A stretch of 62,983 nt of DNA from Acidobacteriaceae bacterium (lineage in GTDB: Bacteria > Acidobacteriota > Terriglobia > Terriglobales > Acidobacteriaceae): positions 1 through 62,983 of the forward strand of contig PLSM01000160.1 of NCBI GenBank assembly GCA_003165075.1. The letters run 5' to 3'. A program made the position numbers and the translations under genes. Of this stretch, positions 32,721-41,780 are shown piece after piece. Every line of letters begins with the position of its first letter. Within the stretch, counting starts at the first letter, position 1. Under the pieces are notes generated by a model. It saw only the letters and a list, made by a program, of their open reading frames with translations, had not been told where the DNA came from and made no database searches.

Positions 32721-33767
32721 CTATTTCAGCGAGCTCATGTCGATCACGAAGCGGTACTTCACATCCTGGCGCAACATGCGTTCGAAGGCTTCGTTGACTT
32801 TCTGAATGGGGATGACTTCGACGTCGGAGGTGATGTTGTGCTGACCGCAGTAGTCGAGCATCTCCTGGGTCTCGGTCACGCCACCGATCATGGAGCCGGC
32901 GATGGAGGCGCGGCGTGTGATGAGATTGAATACGCTGATGGACGGAGGCTTGTCCGGCAGGCCAACCAGGGTCATGGTGGCGTCCAGCTTGAGAAGGGCG
33001 AGATAGGTGTCGAGCGAGTGAGGCGCGGCGGCCGTGTCGAGGATGAAGTCGAAAGACTTGGATTGAGCCTTCATGGCGTCGGCATCGGTGGAGAGCACGA
33101 CCTCGTCGGCGCCGAGACGAAGTGCGTCTTCCTTCTTTTTGAACGAGGTTGTGAACTGGACGACATGAGCTCCGAAAGAATGAGCGAACTTGAGCGCCAT
33201 GTGGCCGAGGCCACCGAGTCCGACGATGCCAACCTTTTTGCCCGGACCGGCACCCCAATGGCGCAGCGGCGAATAGGTGGTGATGCCGGCGCAAAGGAGG
33301 GGGGCGACGCCGGGGAGAGAAAGATTCTCCGGGACGGTGTGGGCGTAGCGCTCGTCGACGACGTAATTGCTGGAGTAGCCCCCCCTGGTGATGGAACCGT
33401 CGAAGCGGTCGGGGGTGTTGTAGGCCTCGACCATGCCTTCAACGCAGAAGTTCTCCTGTCCCTTTTTGCAGGGGTCGCAGTGCCGGCAGGAGTCGATGAC
33501 GACGCCGACGGCCGCGATCTGACCGGGCTTGAACCGGGTGACACTGCTGCCGGTGGCGGTGACACGGCCTACAATCTCGTGACCGGGAACCATGGGAAAG
33601 CTGGAGAATCCCCACTCGTTTCGAGACTGGTGGAGATCGGAGTGGCAAACCCCGCAATAGAGGATATCGACGGTGATATCGGTGGGACCGGGCTCGCGGC
33701 GGGTGAAGGAGAAGGGGGCAAGAGGAGATTGCGCGTTGAGCGCGGCATAACCTTTGGATGACGGCAT
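32721..33767 (-). CDS. Zinc-dependent alcohol dehydrogenase (YahK-like)
   Basis: 348 residues, medium-chain dehydrogenase of the cinnamyl-alcohol dehydrogenase type, NADP-linked aldehyde reductase in E. coli YahK/YjgB. Catalytic zinc ligands C, H and C are visible in DILYCGVCHSDLHQ, GHEIVGRV and C-rich structural zinc loop DSCRHCDPCKKGQENFC. The cofactor motif is GLGGLGHMALKFA. I chose ATG 33767 with AAGGA upstream, not 33845. The substrate is uncertain; fermentation or detoxification of aldehydes are the usual roles. Confidence 0.9.
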   Translation of the reverse strand: MPSSKGYAALNAQSPLAPFSFTRREPGPTDITVDILYCGVCHSDLHQSRNEWGFSSFPMVPGHEIVGRVTATGSSVTRFKPGQIAAVGVVIDSCRHCDPCKKGQENFCVEGMVEAYNTPDRFDGSITRGGYSSNYVVDERYAHTVPENLSLPGVAPLLCAGITTYSPLRHWGAGPGKKVGIVGLGGLGHMALKFAHSFGAHVVQFTTSFKKKEDALRLGADEVVLSTDADAMKAQSKSFDFILDTAAAPHSLDTYLALLKLDATMTLVGLPDKPPSISVFNLITRRASIAGSMIGGVTETQEMLDYCGQHNITSDVEVIPIQKVNEAFERMLRQDVKYRFVIDMSSLK

Positions 33768-33876
33768 AAATGGATTCCTTTCCGGACAGAAGTCTATCGC
33801 AACGGTGCGCGTGGAAACGCGCTTGGAGCGCACTCGAATCCTCACTTTTCTGTGATTTTTCTCGTTTTGGAGGAGA

Positions 33877-34724
33877 TTAGTGGCGCTGAGCGGAAACTAC
33901 GCGTGGGATGTTCTGAAGATCGGGGAGGAACTCGATTTGCTTGAAGCCGGAATCGATCAAAAGGGAGCGAACGACCGCAGCCTGGCCGCAGCCGATTTCG
34001 AGAGCAACATAGCCGCCGGGAGTCAATGCGGCAAAGGCGGCGGGGATGAGGCGGCGATAGACTTGAAGGCCGTCGTCGCCGGCAAAGAGTGCGAGGGCGG
34101 GCTCGTAGTCGCGCACTTCGACGGCCAATGAGGCACGGTCGGCGCCGGGCACATAGGGCGGGTTGGAGACGACGATGTCGAACTGCTCTGCGGCAACCGG
34201 TGCCAGCAAATCACCGGGCAGAAAGCGGATGCGGACGGCGACGCCGTTTTGTTCGGCATTCCGGCGCGCGAGGGCCAGTGCGGGCGGGGAGATGTCTACG
34301 GCGGTGATTTCAGCCTGAGAAAGCTTGTGAGCCAAGGCAACGGCGATGGCACCCGAGCCTGTGCCTACGTCCACAATGCGGGGAGTGGTGAAACTGGCGG
34401 CGAGTTCCAGAACCTTTTCGACCAGGTGCTCGGTTTCAGGACGCGGGATAAGCACATCGCGCGTGACGCGGAAGGGAAGGCCGTAGAACTCAGTCTCGCC
34501 GGTGATGTATTGAATCGGCTCACCTTGAGCGCGGCGATCGAGAAGGCCAGCGTAGCCGATGGCCGTGCATCCGCCGAACTCGTCATCGAGATGTGCCATC
34601 AGCCATGCTCGATTCTTGCCAATCAGGTGCAGCAGCAGCGTTTCAGCGTCGCGGCGCGCGCGCTCAGGATGGGGGCCGGCGCAGAGTTGCGTGTCGCCCT
34701 TGGCGAGCCAATCTCGCAGAGTCA

Positions 34725-34725
<1 letters not shown>
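33877..34725 (-). CDS. prmC: Peptide chain release factor methyltransferase
   Basis: 282 residues. Methylates the glutamine of the GGQ motif of release factors RF1 and RF2. The N-terminal helical domain ends near YITGETEFYGLPFRVTRDVLIPRPETEHLVE, a PrmC hallmark. The SAM loop IVDVGTGSGAIAVALAH and the catalytic VVSNPPYVP follow. Its ATG (34723-34725) overlaps the stop of prfA (34725-34727), so the two are translationally coupled, which places the enzyme beside its substrate. The gene runs on the minus strand, converging on no plus-strand gene. Confidence 0.95.
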
Positions 34726-35798
<1,073 letters not shown>

Positions 35799-36169
35799 GG
35801 CCCCTCCGGGGTTTCAAGTTTTGGAATAGTGAGGTGGAAATGGGCGCAGGACAAATGTGGGCGGCGGGCGCCGCTAGAGGAGGGCCGGGATGGGCTGATG
35901 GAGGACCATTCCGTCTACCATTCTAACGCAAAACGAGGTGAGTTGAGATTTGCGGGCTACCGGGCGTCAAGGGCGAACCCCATCCCAGCGACGAAGACCT
36001 GTCGGCGGAACAGCGAAGAATTGGGGCAGGTTGCGAATCAAGGTTGGGACGGCAACGCCGGAGCGGTCCGGAGCCGGAACTGGAACTTTTCGCATATGAT
36101 GGTCGGCGGTTCGGTAACGGCCACTTTAAATGCGCACCAGAACCACGGAAAGAGAAGAAGGAGACCGGG
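35799..36169. other. Intergenic region between prfA and GH1 gene
   Basis: A 371-base divergent gap. The only recognisable part is 35984-36008, whose reverse complement shares about 21 bases (GACAGGTCTTCGTCGCTGGG) with the inner hairpin of copy B at 3534-3554. So a fragment of that repeat is also here. I see no clear promoter. Confidence 0.5.
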
Positions 36170-37561
36170 ATGAGCGAAGGAATGCAGCCAGTGGCAGGAA
36201 ACGCAATGAATGGAATATCCAGGCGGGAGCTGTTACGGAGGGCTTCAGCGGCAGTAGTCGTGGGCGGGATGGGCAAACTGTCGTTCGCTCGAACCGTGGA
36301 GGCTAAGTCTTCGACGGCTGCGGACAAGAAAGAGGCCTTTCCGGACAAATTCCTCTGGGGATGCGCAACGGCCGCACACCAGGTGGAAGGAAACAATACG
36401 AACAGCGACTTCTGGACGCTGGAACACCTGCAGCAGAGCATGTTCAAAGAGCCGTCGGGCGATGCGTGCGATCACTATCACCTGTATCCGCAGGACATCG
36501 CCATGCTTGCCGACCTGGGATTCAACACCTATCGCTTTTCACTGGAATGGGCGCGGATCGAACCGGAGGAGGGGTTCTTCTCTAATGCCGAGCTGGACCA
36601 CTATCGGCGCATGCTGGTGGCCTGCCATGAACATCAACTGACCCCGTTGGTTACTTACTATCATTTCTCGCTGCCGCGGTGGTTTGCGATCAAGGGCGGG
36701 TGGAACAATGCAAAGGCTGCCGACCTGTATGCGCGGTATTGCGAGAAGGCTACGAGGCACCTGGGCGACCTGGTTGGATATGCCTCGACCATGAACGAGC
36801 CGGATGTTTCGCAACTGCTGAACTGGTTCAACCTGCCCGGAGCGCCGGCGGGAATGAGCATCGCCGAGATGATGCAGGCGGGATTGGCGAACGTGCGCAA
36901 GGAGTTGAACGCTCCGGAGTTTGCCGATTTTTTCCTCGGTGATGGGAAGAAGACCCGCGATGGGCTGCTGACCGCGCACGCGAAGGGGAAGGATGCGATG
37001 AAATCGGTGCGGCCCGACATGCCGGTGGGGTTCAACCTGGCCATGTCAGACGATCAAGCGGCACCCGAAGACAGCCATCTGGAAGAGAAGCGAGCGGATG
37101 TGTATGCACCCTGGCTGGAAGCGGCCAGGCATTGCGACTACCTGGGCGTGCAGACGTACTCGCGATCGATTGTTGGGAAGAGAGATCTGCCGGTGCCGAA
37201 AGACGCAGAGGTTACGCAGACTGGAATGGAGTTTTATCCGGAGTGCGTGGAACATGTGGTGCGGTATGCAGCGAAAGAGACGGGCGTGCCGATTATTGTG
37301 ACCGAGAACGGCATTGCCACCGAGGACGATACGCGGCGCGTGGAGTATTATCAGCGGGCACTGGCCGGGTTGAAGAGGGCGATCGACGACGGCGTGGACG
37401 TGCGAGGCTACGTTGCGTGGTCACTGATGGATAACTTCGAGTGGATGTCGGGTTATACGCCAAGGTTTGGCCTGGTCGCCGTGGACTCGAAGACGCAGAA
37501 GCGGACGATCAAGCCCAGTGCGGCGGTTCTGGGCAACATTGCGCGGAGGAATTCGCTGTAG
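36170..37561 (+). CDS. Tat-exported GH1 beta-glucosidase
   Basis: 463 residues. The N-terminus has a twin-arginine signal (SRRELLRRASAAVVVGGMGKLSFA, about 18-41). The GH1 barrel then starts at FLWGCATAAHQVEG. The acid/base glutamate E210 is in TMNEPD, and the nucleophile E379 in VTENG. GYVAWSLMDNFEWMSGYTPRFGLVAVD is the typical end. It hydrolyses beta-linked glucosides. AAGGAG 8-13 bases upstream supports ATG 36170. Tat export implies that it folds in the cytoplasm, unusual for GH1, which are mostly cytoplasmic. Confidence 0.9.
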   Translation: MSEGMQPVAGNAMNGISRRELLRRASAAVVVGGMGKLSFARTVEAKSSTAADKKEAFPDKFLWGCATAAHQVEGNNTNSDFWTLEHLQQSMFKEPSGDACDHYHLYPQDIAMLADLGFNTYRFSLEWARIEPEEGFFSNAELDHYRRMLVACHEHQLTPLVTYYHFSLPRWFAIKGGWNNAKAADLYARYCEKATRHLGDLVGYASTMNEPDVSQLLNWFNLPGAPAGMSIAEMMQAGLANVRKELNAPEFADFFLGDGKKTRDGLLTAHAKGKDAMKSVRPDMPVGFNLAMSDDQAAPEDSHLEEKRADVYAPWLEAARHCDYLGVQTYSRSIVGKRDLPVPKDAEVTQTGMEFYPECVEHVVRYAAKETGVPIIVTENGIATEDDTRRVEYYQRALAGLKRAIDDGVDVRGYVAWSLMDNFEWMSGYTPRFGLVAVDSKTQKRTIKPSAAVLGNIARRNSL

Positions 37562-37585
37562 GGACCGAGCAACGGACGCACAGGC

Positions 37586-39754
37586 TCAGAAGCACTCAAT
37601 GTGATCGCAGGCGTTCATCAGCGGTACCTGCAGATTCGATTGGTGGTCGGGGTCGGAGTAGATGGTGATGGTGGCCGGCTTGAAGTCCCCAGGCCGGGCG
37701 GTCATGATGTTGGGCACAAAGGTCTGCGGGTTGCGGTCGTAGAGCGGGAACCATGTGCTCTGAATCTCGATCATTACGGTGTGGCCGGCTTTGAAGACGT
37801 GGTCCACGTCGTGCAGGCTGTAGCGGTATTCGTGGACTGAGCCGGAGCGCAGCGGGGTGGGTTTCTCGAAGGATTGAAGATACCGCCCACGAAAGATTTC
37901 GGCATTGGTCATCAATTGGTAGCCGCGCATTTTGGGGTCGGGGTCGTCGTCAGGATATTGGTCAATCAGCTTGACCACCATGTCGTTGTCGGTGCCGGTG
38001 GTGGAAGCGAAGATGTCAGCTACCACTTCGCCGGTCACGATCAGATCTTTCTTGAGCACGGGCAGCTTCCACGCAGCCAGGTCCGTGCGGTCGGCCACGA
38101 AGCGCTGGTCCTCGGTAAGCCAGTTGAACCACTGCGAGCCTTGGCCATAGGTGGGCTGGATGGGTTGATGGCGGTAAGGAACGGGGTGGGCAGGATCGCT
38201 AACGTAGGTGGTGGCGGCCTTTGCCGTTGAGTCGCTCCAGCCGAGTTTGCCATCGCCCAGAAGGTAGAGGCTGGTGGGCTGCGATTTGATAGGCGGGAAG
38301 TGCGCGTAGTGCTGCCAGGTGTTGGAGCCGGTCTGGAAGCTGACCGTGTCTTCGATGTCGAAGCCCGGCTCATCTTTCAAATAGTGGGCGAAGAAAGTGG
38401 CCTCGACGCGGGCGCGAAACTCTTTGCCGATGGGCTCGGTGTAGTCAAGATTGCCCAGGCGCCGCGAGGAAGAGCCCCAATAGCCGTGGCGCCAGGGGCC
38501 GAGAACGAGAAAGTTCCGATGATTCGCGTCGTGCGGCTCCAGGCGCGCGTATTCCTCCTGTGGGCCCCACATATCTTCCTGGTCGTAATATCCGCCCACG
38601 CTGAGGGTGGGTACAGTGACCGCATTCAAATGGTGCTCGACGCCGCGGGAGGACCAGACAGAGTCATAGGCGGGGTGTTCGAGAAAGAGCTTCCATGTGG
38701 GCAGCAGATCCATGCCGGATTTTTTTACGTCCTCGGCAAAGGAACCACGCTCAAGAAAGTAGTCGTAGCCGTCGCGGGGCTTACCGTCTTTATCCTTGCC
38801 GTAGCCGACATCGGTGCGCTCGTTGCTGGATTCCATGCCCAGGACGTAGTCGTATCCGTAGCTCTGGCGGAAGGCGCCGTTGTGAAAGAAGTCATCGCCC
38901 ATCCACACATCGATCATGGGGGCCTGCGGCGAGATGGCTTTGACGGCGGGATGGGGATCGATGCCGGCCATCATGGCCAGAAATCCCGGATAGCTGGTGC
39001 CCACAAAGCCCGCACGGCCATTGTTGCCGGCGACGTTCTTCAGCAGCCAGTCCACCGTGTCCCAGGTGTCGGTGCTCTCGTCGACGGCTTTAAGGTCGTG
39101 ATGGTCGCTGAGCGCGCGGCTCATCACGAACTGACCCTCGCTCTTGAAGCGGCCGCGAATGTCTTCATCTACGTAGATGTAGCCGGCGCGCGCCAACTCC
39201 GGACGCTGGCCGAAGAACGAGGCACGGTTGGTGGCGTCCACACCGTAGGGCGTGCGCTGGACGAGGAAAGGCAGAGGTGTGGCGATGTCGGCCGGCTTGA
39301 GGATGACGGCGTGCAGTTTGACACCGTCGCGCATGGGAATCATGACTTCAGAGCGTTGGTAGTCGTGGAAGACGTGATGGACGGAATCGCCGGTGCGGCG
39401 GTATGTGGTTTGCGGCTGGTCGGAATAGGTGAGGCTGGATGCGTGCCCCGCGCCATCGAGCGTGAAACGGACCGTGAACTTCGCGTCGGGCCAGCCAAAT
39501 TCGGTGGCGGAGACGGGCTTCAACTCTGTCGGGACGTGGCGCTCCGATTCGGCGAACAGCTTTCCATCCTGCGCGTAGAAGCTCATCGGGGTGTCTGGTT
39601 CGGCAGCGTTGGTGTATTCGCCGGAGAGGGCTTCAAGTTGAGCGGTAGTGGGCGCGGCGATGGGTGCGGACTGCGGCGCAGGCCAGGCGACGCTGGGCGC
39701 ATAAGGAAGCAGGGCAAGGCACAAAACGGCAAGAGCCACACGGCGGTGAATCAA
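37586..39754 (-). CDS. Secreted CocE/NonD-type hydrolase
   Basis: 722 residues. MIHRRVALAVLCLALLPYAP is a signal peptide. A beta-rich stretch (about 30-130) precedes an alpha/beta hydrolase, PF02129: MIPMRDGVKLHAVILKP, catalytic serine in GTSYPGFLAM, D/H later (GPWRHGYW). The last 250 residues are the X-Pro dipeptidyl-peptidase C-terminal jelly roll. Members cleave cocaine esters, amides or X-Pro peptides. The start is TTG 39754 with AGGAGG eight bases upstream. It follows the efflux transporter by 21 bases on the same strand. Confidence 0.85.
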   Translation of the reverse strand: MIHRRVALAVLCLALLPYAPSVAWPAPQSAPIAAPTTAQLEALSGEYTNAAEPDTPMSFYAQDGKLFAESERHVPTELKPVSATEFGWPDAKFTVRFTLDGAGHASSLTYSDQPQTTYRRTGDSVHHVFHDYQRSEVMIPMRDGVKLHAVILKPADIATPLPFLVQRTPYGVDATNRASFFGQRPELARAGYIYVDEDIRGRFKSEGQFVMSRALSDHHDLKAVDESTDTWDTVDWLLKNVAGNNGRAGFVGTSYPGFLAMMAGIDPHPAVKAISPQAPMIDVWMGDDFFHNGAFRQSYGYDYVLGMESSNERTDVGYGKDKDGKPRDGYDYFLERGSFAEDVKKSGMDLLPTWKLFLEHPAYDSVWSSRGVEHHLNAVTVPTLSVGGYYDQEDMWGPQEEYARLEPHDANHRNFLVLGPWRHGYWGSSSRRLGNLDYTEPIGKEFRARVEATFFAHYLKDEPGFDIEDTVSFQTGSNTWQHYAHFPPIKSQPTSLYLLGDGKLGWSDSTAKAATTYVSDPAHPVPYRHQPIQPTYGQGSQWFNWLTEDQRFVADRTDLAAWKLPVLKKDLIVTGEVVADIFASTTGTDNDMVVKLIDQYPDDDPDPKMRGYQLMTNAEIFRGRYLQSFEKPTPLRSGSVHEYRYSLHDVDHVFKAGHTVMIEIQSTWFPLYDRNPQTFVPNIMTARPGDFKPATITIYSDPDHQSNLQVPLMNACDHIECF

Positions 39755-39775
39755 AGGGTAGACCTCCTAAAGGTA

Positions 39776-40723
39776 CTAATGCACATGGCCTTGGTGAGAG
39801 CTGCTGGTGAGCTCTTCGATGGGCACGACGCAGCCTTCCAGCTCTTCACAACCGATATGTTCGAACTGGATGGTGGTGTGGCTGATGTGGAATTGATCGT
39901 GTAGCACGTGATTGAGTTTGAGCAGGATGCAGGCGCTTTCAGATGGAGGAATATCGGCGATTGTGACGTGGCAAGCGAGCGCGCTGGAGTGCGAGCCGAG
40001 GCTCCATACGTGCAGGTCGTGCACATTGACGACGCCTTCGACGGTTTCCATGCCGGAGCGGATCTCGACAAGGGAGACGCCGTGGGGCGTGCCTTCGAGC
40101 AGGATATTCAGGGTTTCGCGCACGATGCCGACGCTGGTCCACAGGATGAGCGCGGCGATCAGCAGGGAGAGGACGGGATCGATCCAGCTTCTGCCCGTGA
40201 GCAGGATGCCCGCGCCTCCAGCGATGACGGCGGCTGTGGACAGTGTGTCTCCGGCCATGTGGAGAAAGGCGCTGCGCAGATTCACATCGCGGGCCACGCC
40301 CCACAGGAGCGCGGCAATGACACCATTCATCACCACGCCGGCCGCGGCAACAATCATCATGAGCTTCGGCTGCACGGCCACCGGAGCGCTGAGCCGGTGG
40401 ACAGCCTCGGCGCCAATCCACAACGAGATGACGATGAGCGTGCCCGCGTTGATGAATGCGGCTAGCACGCCGGCCCTCTGGTAGCCAAAGGTCTTGGAAC
40501 TATCCGCGGGGCGCGACTGGAAGTAGACTGCGACAAAACTGAGCAACAGCGCCAGGAAGTCTGAGACGTTGTGGCCGGACTCCGACAAGAGCGCCAGGGA
40601 GTGTGCGCGCAGACCCGCCGCGAAGGTTACCACCACGTAAACAAGCGTGGCCACCAGCGAAAAGCGCAGTACGGTTTGTGTCCTTTTTGCACCCGGACCC
40701 ATGGGCGCGGCATGGACATGCAT
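39776..40723 (-). CDS. Cation diffusion facilitator transporter
   Basis: 315 residues. Six transmembrane helices with paired metal sites: ESGHNVSDF in helix 2 and HMAGDTLSTAAV in helix 5. The C-terminal cytoplasmic domain contains ETVEGVVNVHDLHVWSLGSHSSALACHV, with two histidines, and ends HQGHVH. It exports zinc or a related divalent ion by proton exchange (CzcD/ZitB type). I chose ATG 40723, since residues upstream of it look non-homologous. The hydrolase gene begins 21 bases past its stop. Confidence 0.88.
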   Translation of the reverse strand: MHVHAAPMGPGAKRTQTVLRFSLVATLVYVVVTFAAGLRAHSLALLSESGHNVSDFLALLLSFVAVYFQSRPADSSKTFGYQRAGVLAAFINAGTLIVISLWIGAEAVHRLSAPVAVQPKLMMIVAAAGVVMNGVIAALLWGVARDVNLRSAFLHMAGDTLSTAAVIAGGAGILLTGRSWIDPVLSLLIAALILWTSVGIVRETLNILLEGTPHGVSLVEIRSGMETVEGVVNVHDLHVWSLGSHSSALACHVTIADIPPSESACILLKLNHVLHDQFHISHTTIQFEHIGCEELEGCVVPIEELTSSSHQGHVH

Positions 40724-40841
40724 AGGGGCAGTGTAACCGGGGGTGGGTATCGAGCGCCAACCGGCGGTGACCCGCTGGAACGCGAAATCGATTGCGGCCG
40801 GGCTGCAATTGGCTCCTGGGCCTGAGTAGTGTGAGCAGACT

Positions 40842-41291
40842 CTAATTCTTCTGCCTGGCGGCTTCGTCGACATGCGTGACCGGCAGGCTCTGGCGCAGCC
40901 CCGACCACTCTTCTGCCAAGACGATGCTGTTCTGCGGGCTTCCGGTCTGGTAGCGCACAGAGCAAGGGAAGCCAGCCCGTACGTGGGCTGGATCAACAAC
41001 ATCCTTCAGGCTGGTTATGTCCTGGGAGCACTCATATTCGACGCCGCCGATGCGGTAACTGAATTCAAGCATAGTGAGGGTGCGGCCGTCGGCGGCCTCC
41101 ATCTCGCGCACATCCAACAACATGCCGTCCACCAGACGTCCGGATTGCGACAGAAGCTGACGCCGCAACCGCTCCAGTTCGTCGGGCGTGGGGCGCGGGC
41201 GCAGAAACAGCCACACGAGGGCCGCGGCCCCGAGTACGATCACGGCCAGCCCGGCGGCTGTCTCCCATGTGCTTGCGATGAGAAGGGTCAT
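40842..41291 (-). CDS. Small membrane-anchored protein, DUF3592-like
   Basis: 149 residues. One N-terminal transmembrane helix (AAGLAVIVLGAAALVWLFL) is followed by a beta-rich domain: LEFSYRIGGVEYECSQDIT, VRAGFPCSVRYQTGSPQNSIVLAEEW. This resembles DUF3592-type extracytoplasmic domains, a guess from pattern. Start uncertain (41291 or 41309). The 118 bases to the CDF gene do not show a shared transcript. Function unknown. Confidence 0.6.
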   Translation of the reverse strand: MTLLIASTWETAAGLAVIVLGAAALVWLFLRPRPTPDELERLRRQLLSQSGRLVDGMLLDVREMEAADGRTLTMLEFSYRIGGVEYECSQDITSLKDVVDPAHVRAGFPCSVRYQTGSPQNSIVLAEEWSGLRQSLPVTHVDEAARQKN

Positions 41292-41419
41292 TGCGAGGTG
41301 GGACTCCACCCCATTCGTCCTAGGTCAAGGATACCGCAGGGTGGGAGCGGGGAGATGGAACGAGGGGACGGAGCAAACAGGACACTCATTTCAGACAACC
41401 CTTGGTACTATGAAATCTC

Positions 41420-41665
41420 ATGCAAGAGAATCCGAGAGATCGACGCCGCCTCACCTCGCTTTGGCGGGCAGTCATTGAGATCGCATTCATCGTCTTTCTC
41501 TTTTATTCGAATCTTCTGATGGGTGAGTTTACGGTTTCGAACGGGCAAGGGAAGAGCCTGGCGTCAGCCTTTTCCGACATTGCAACCGGCACGAATTTTG
41601 CCATTGCCTTGATTTCCGCAGGGATAGGGTATGCGGCATTTGAATATCTGCGCAAAAGACTTTAG
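41420..41665 (+). CDS. Small two-helix membrane protein
   Basis: 81 residues. Two hydrophobic helices (about 17-34, AVIEIAFIVFLFYSNLLMG, and about 58-74, TNFAIALISAGIGYAAFEY) are separated by a short polar loop. The start at ATG 41420 follows a weak site. It is the only coding candidate between a minus-strand gene and fadN. No family recognised. Confidence 0.6.
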   Translation: MQENPRDRRRLTSLWRAVIEIAFIVFLFYSNLLMGEFTVSNGQGKSLASAFSDIATGTNFAIALISAGIGYAAFEYLRKRL

Positions 41666-41780
41666 CGCCCACTGACTTTGCCGTTGCGATCCTTGACCCG
41701 CAGACGCGCACTTCCGTATGCTCGGGAGCGTCTTTGCGCAGGGTGCCGCTGCAATTCAATCCCGCGCTGGGAGCGCCCAC

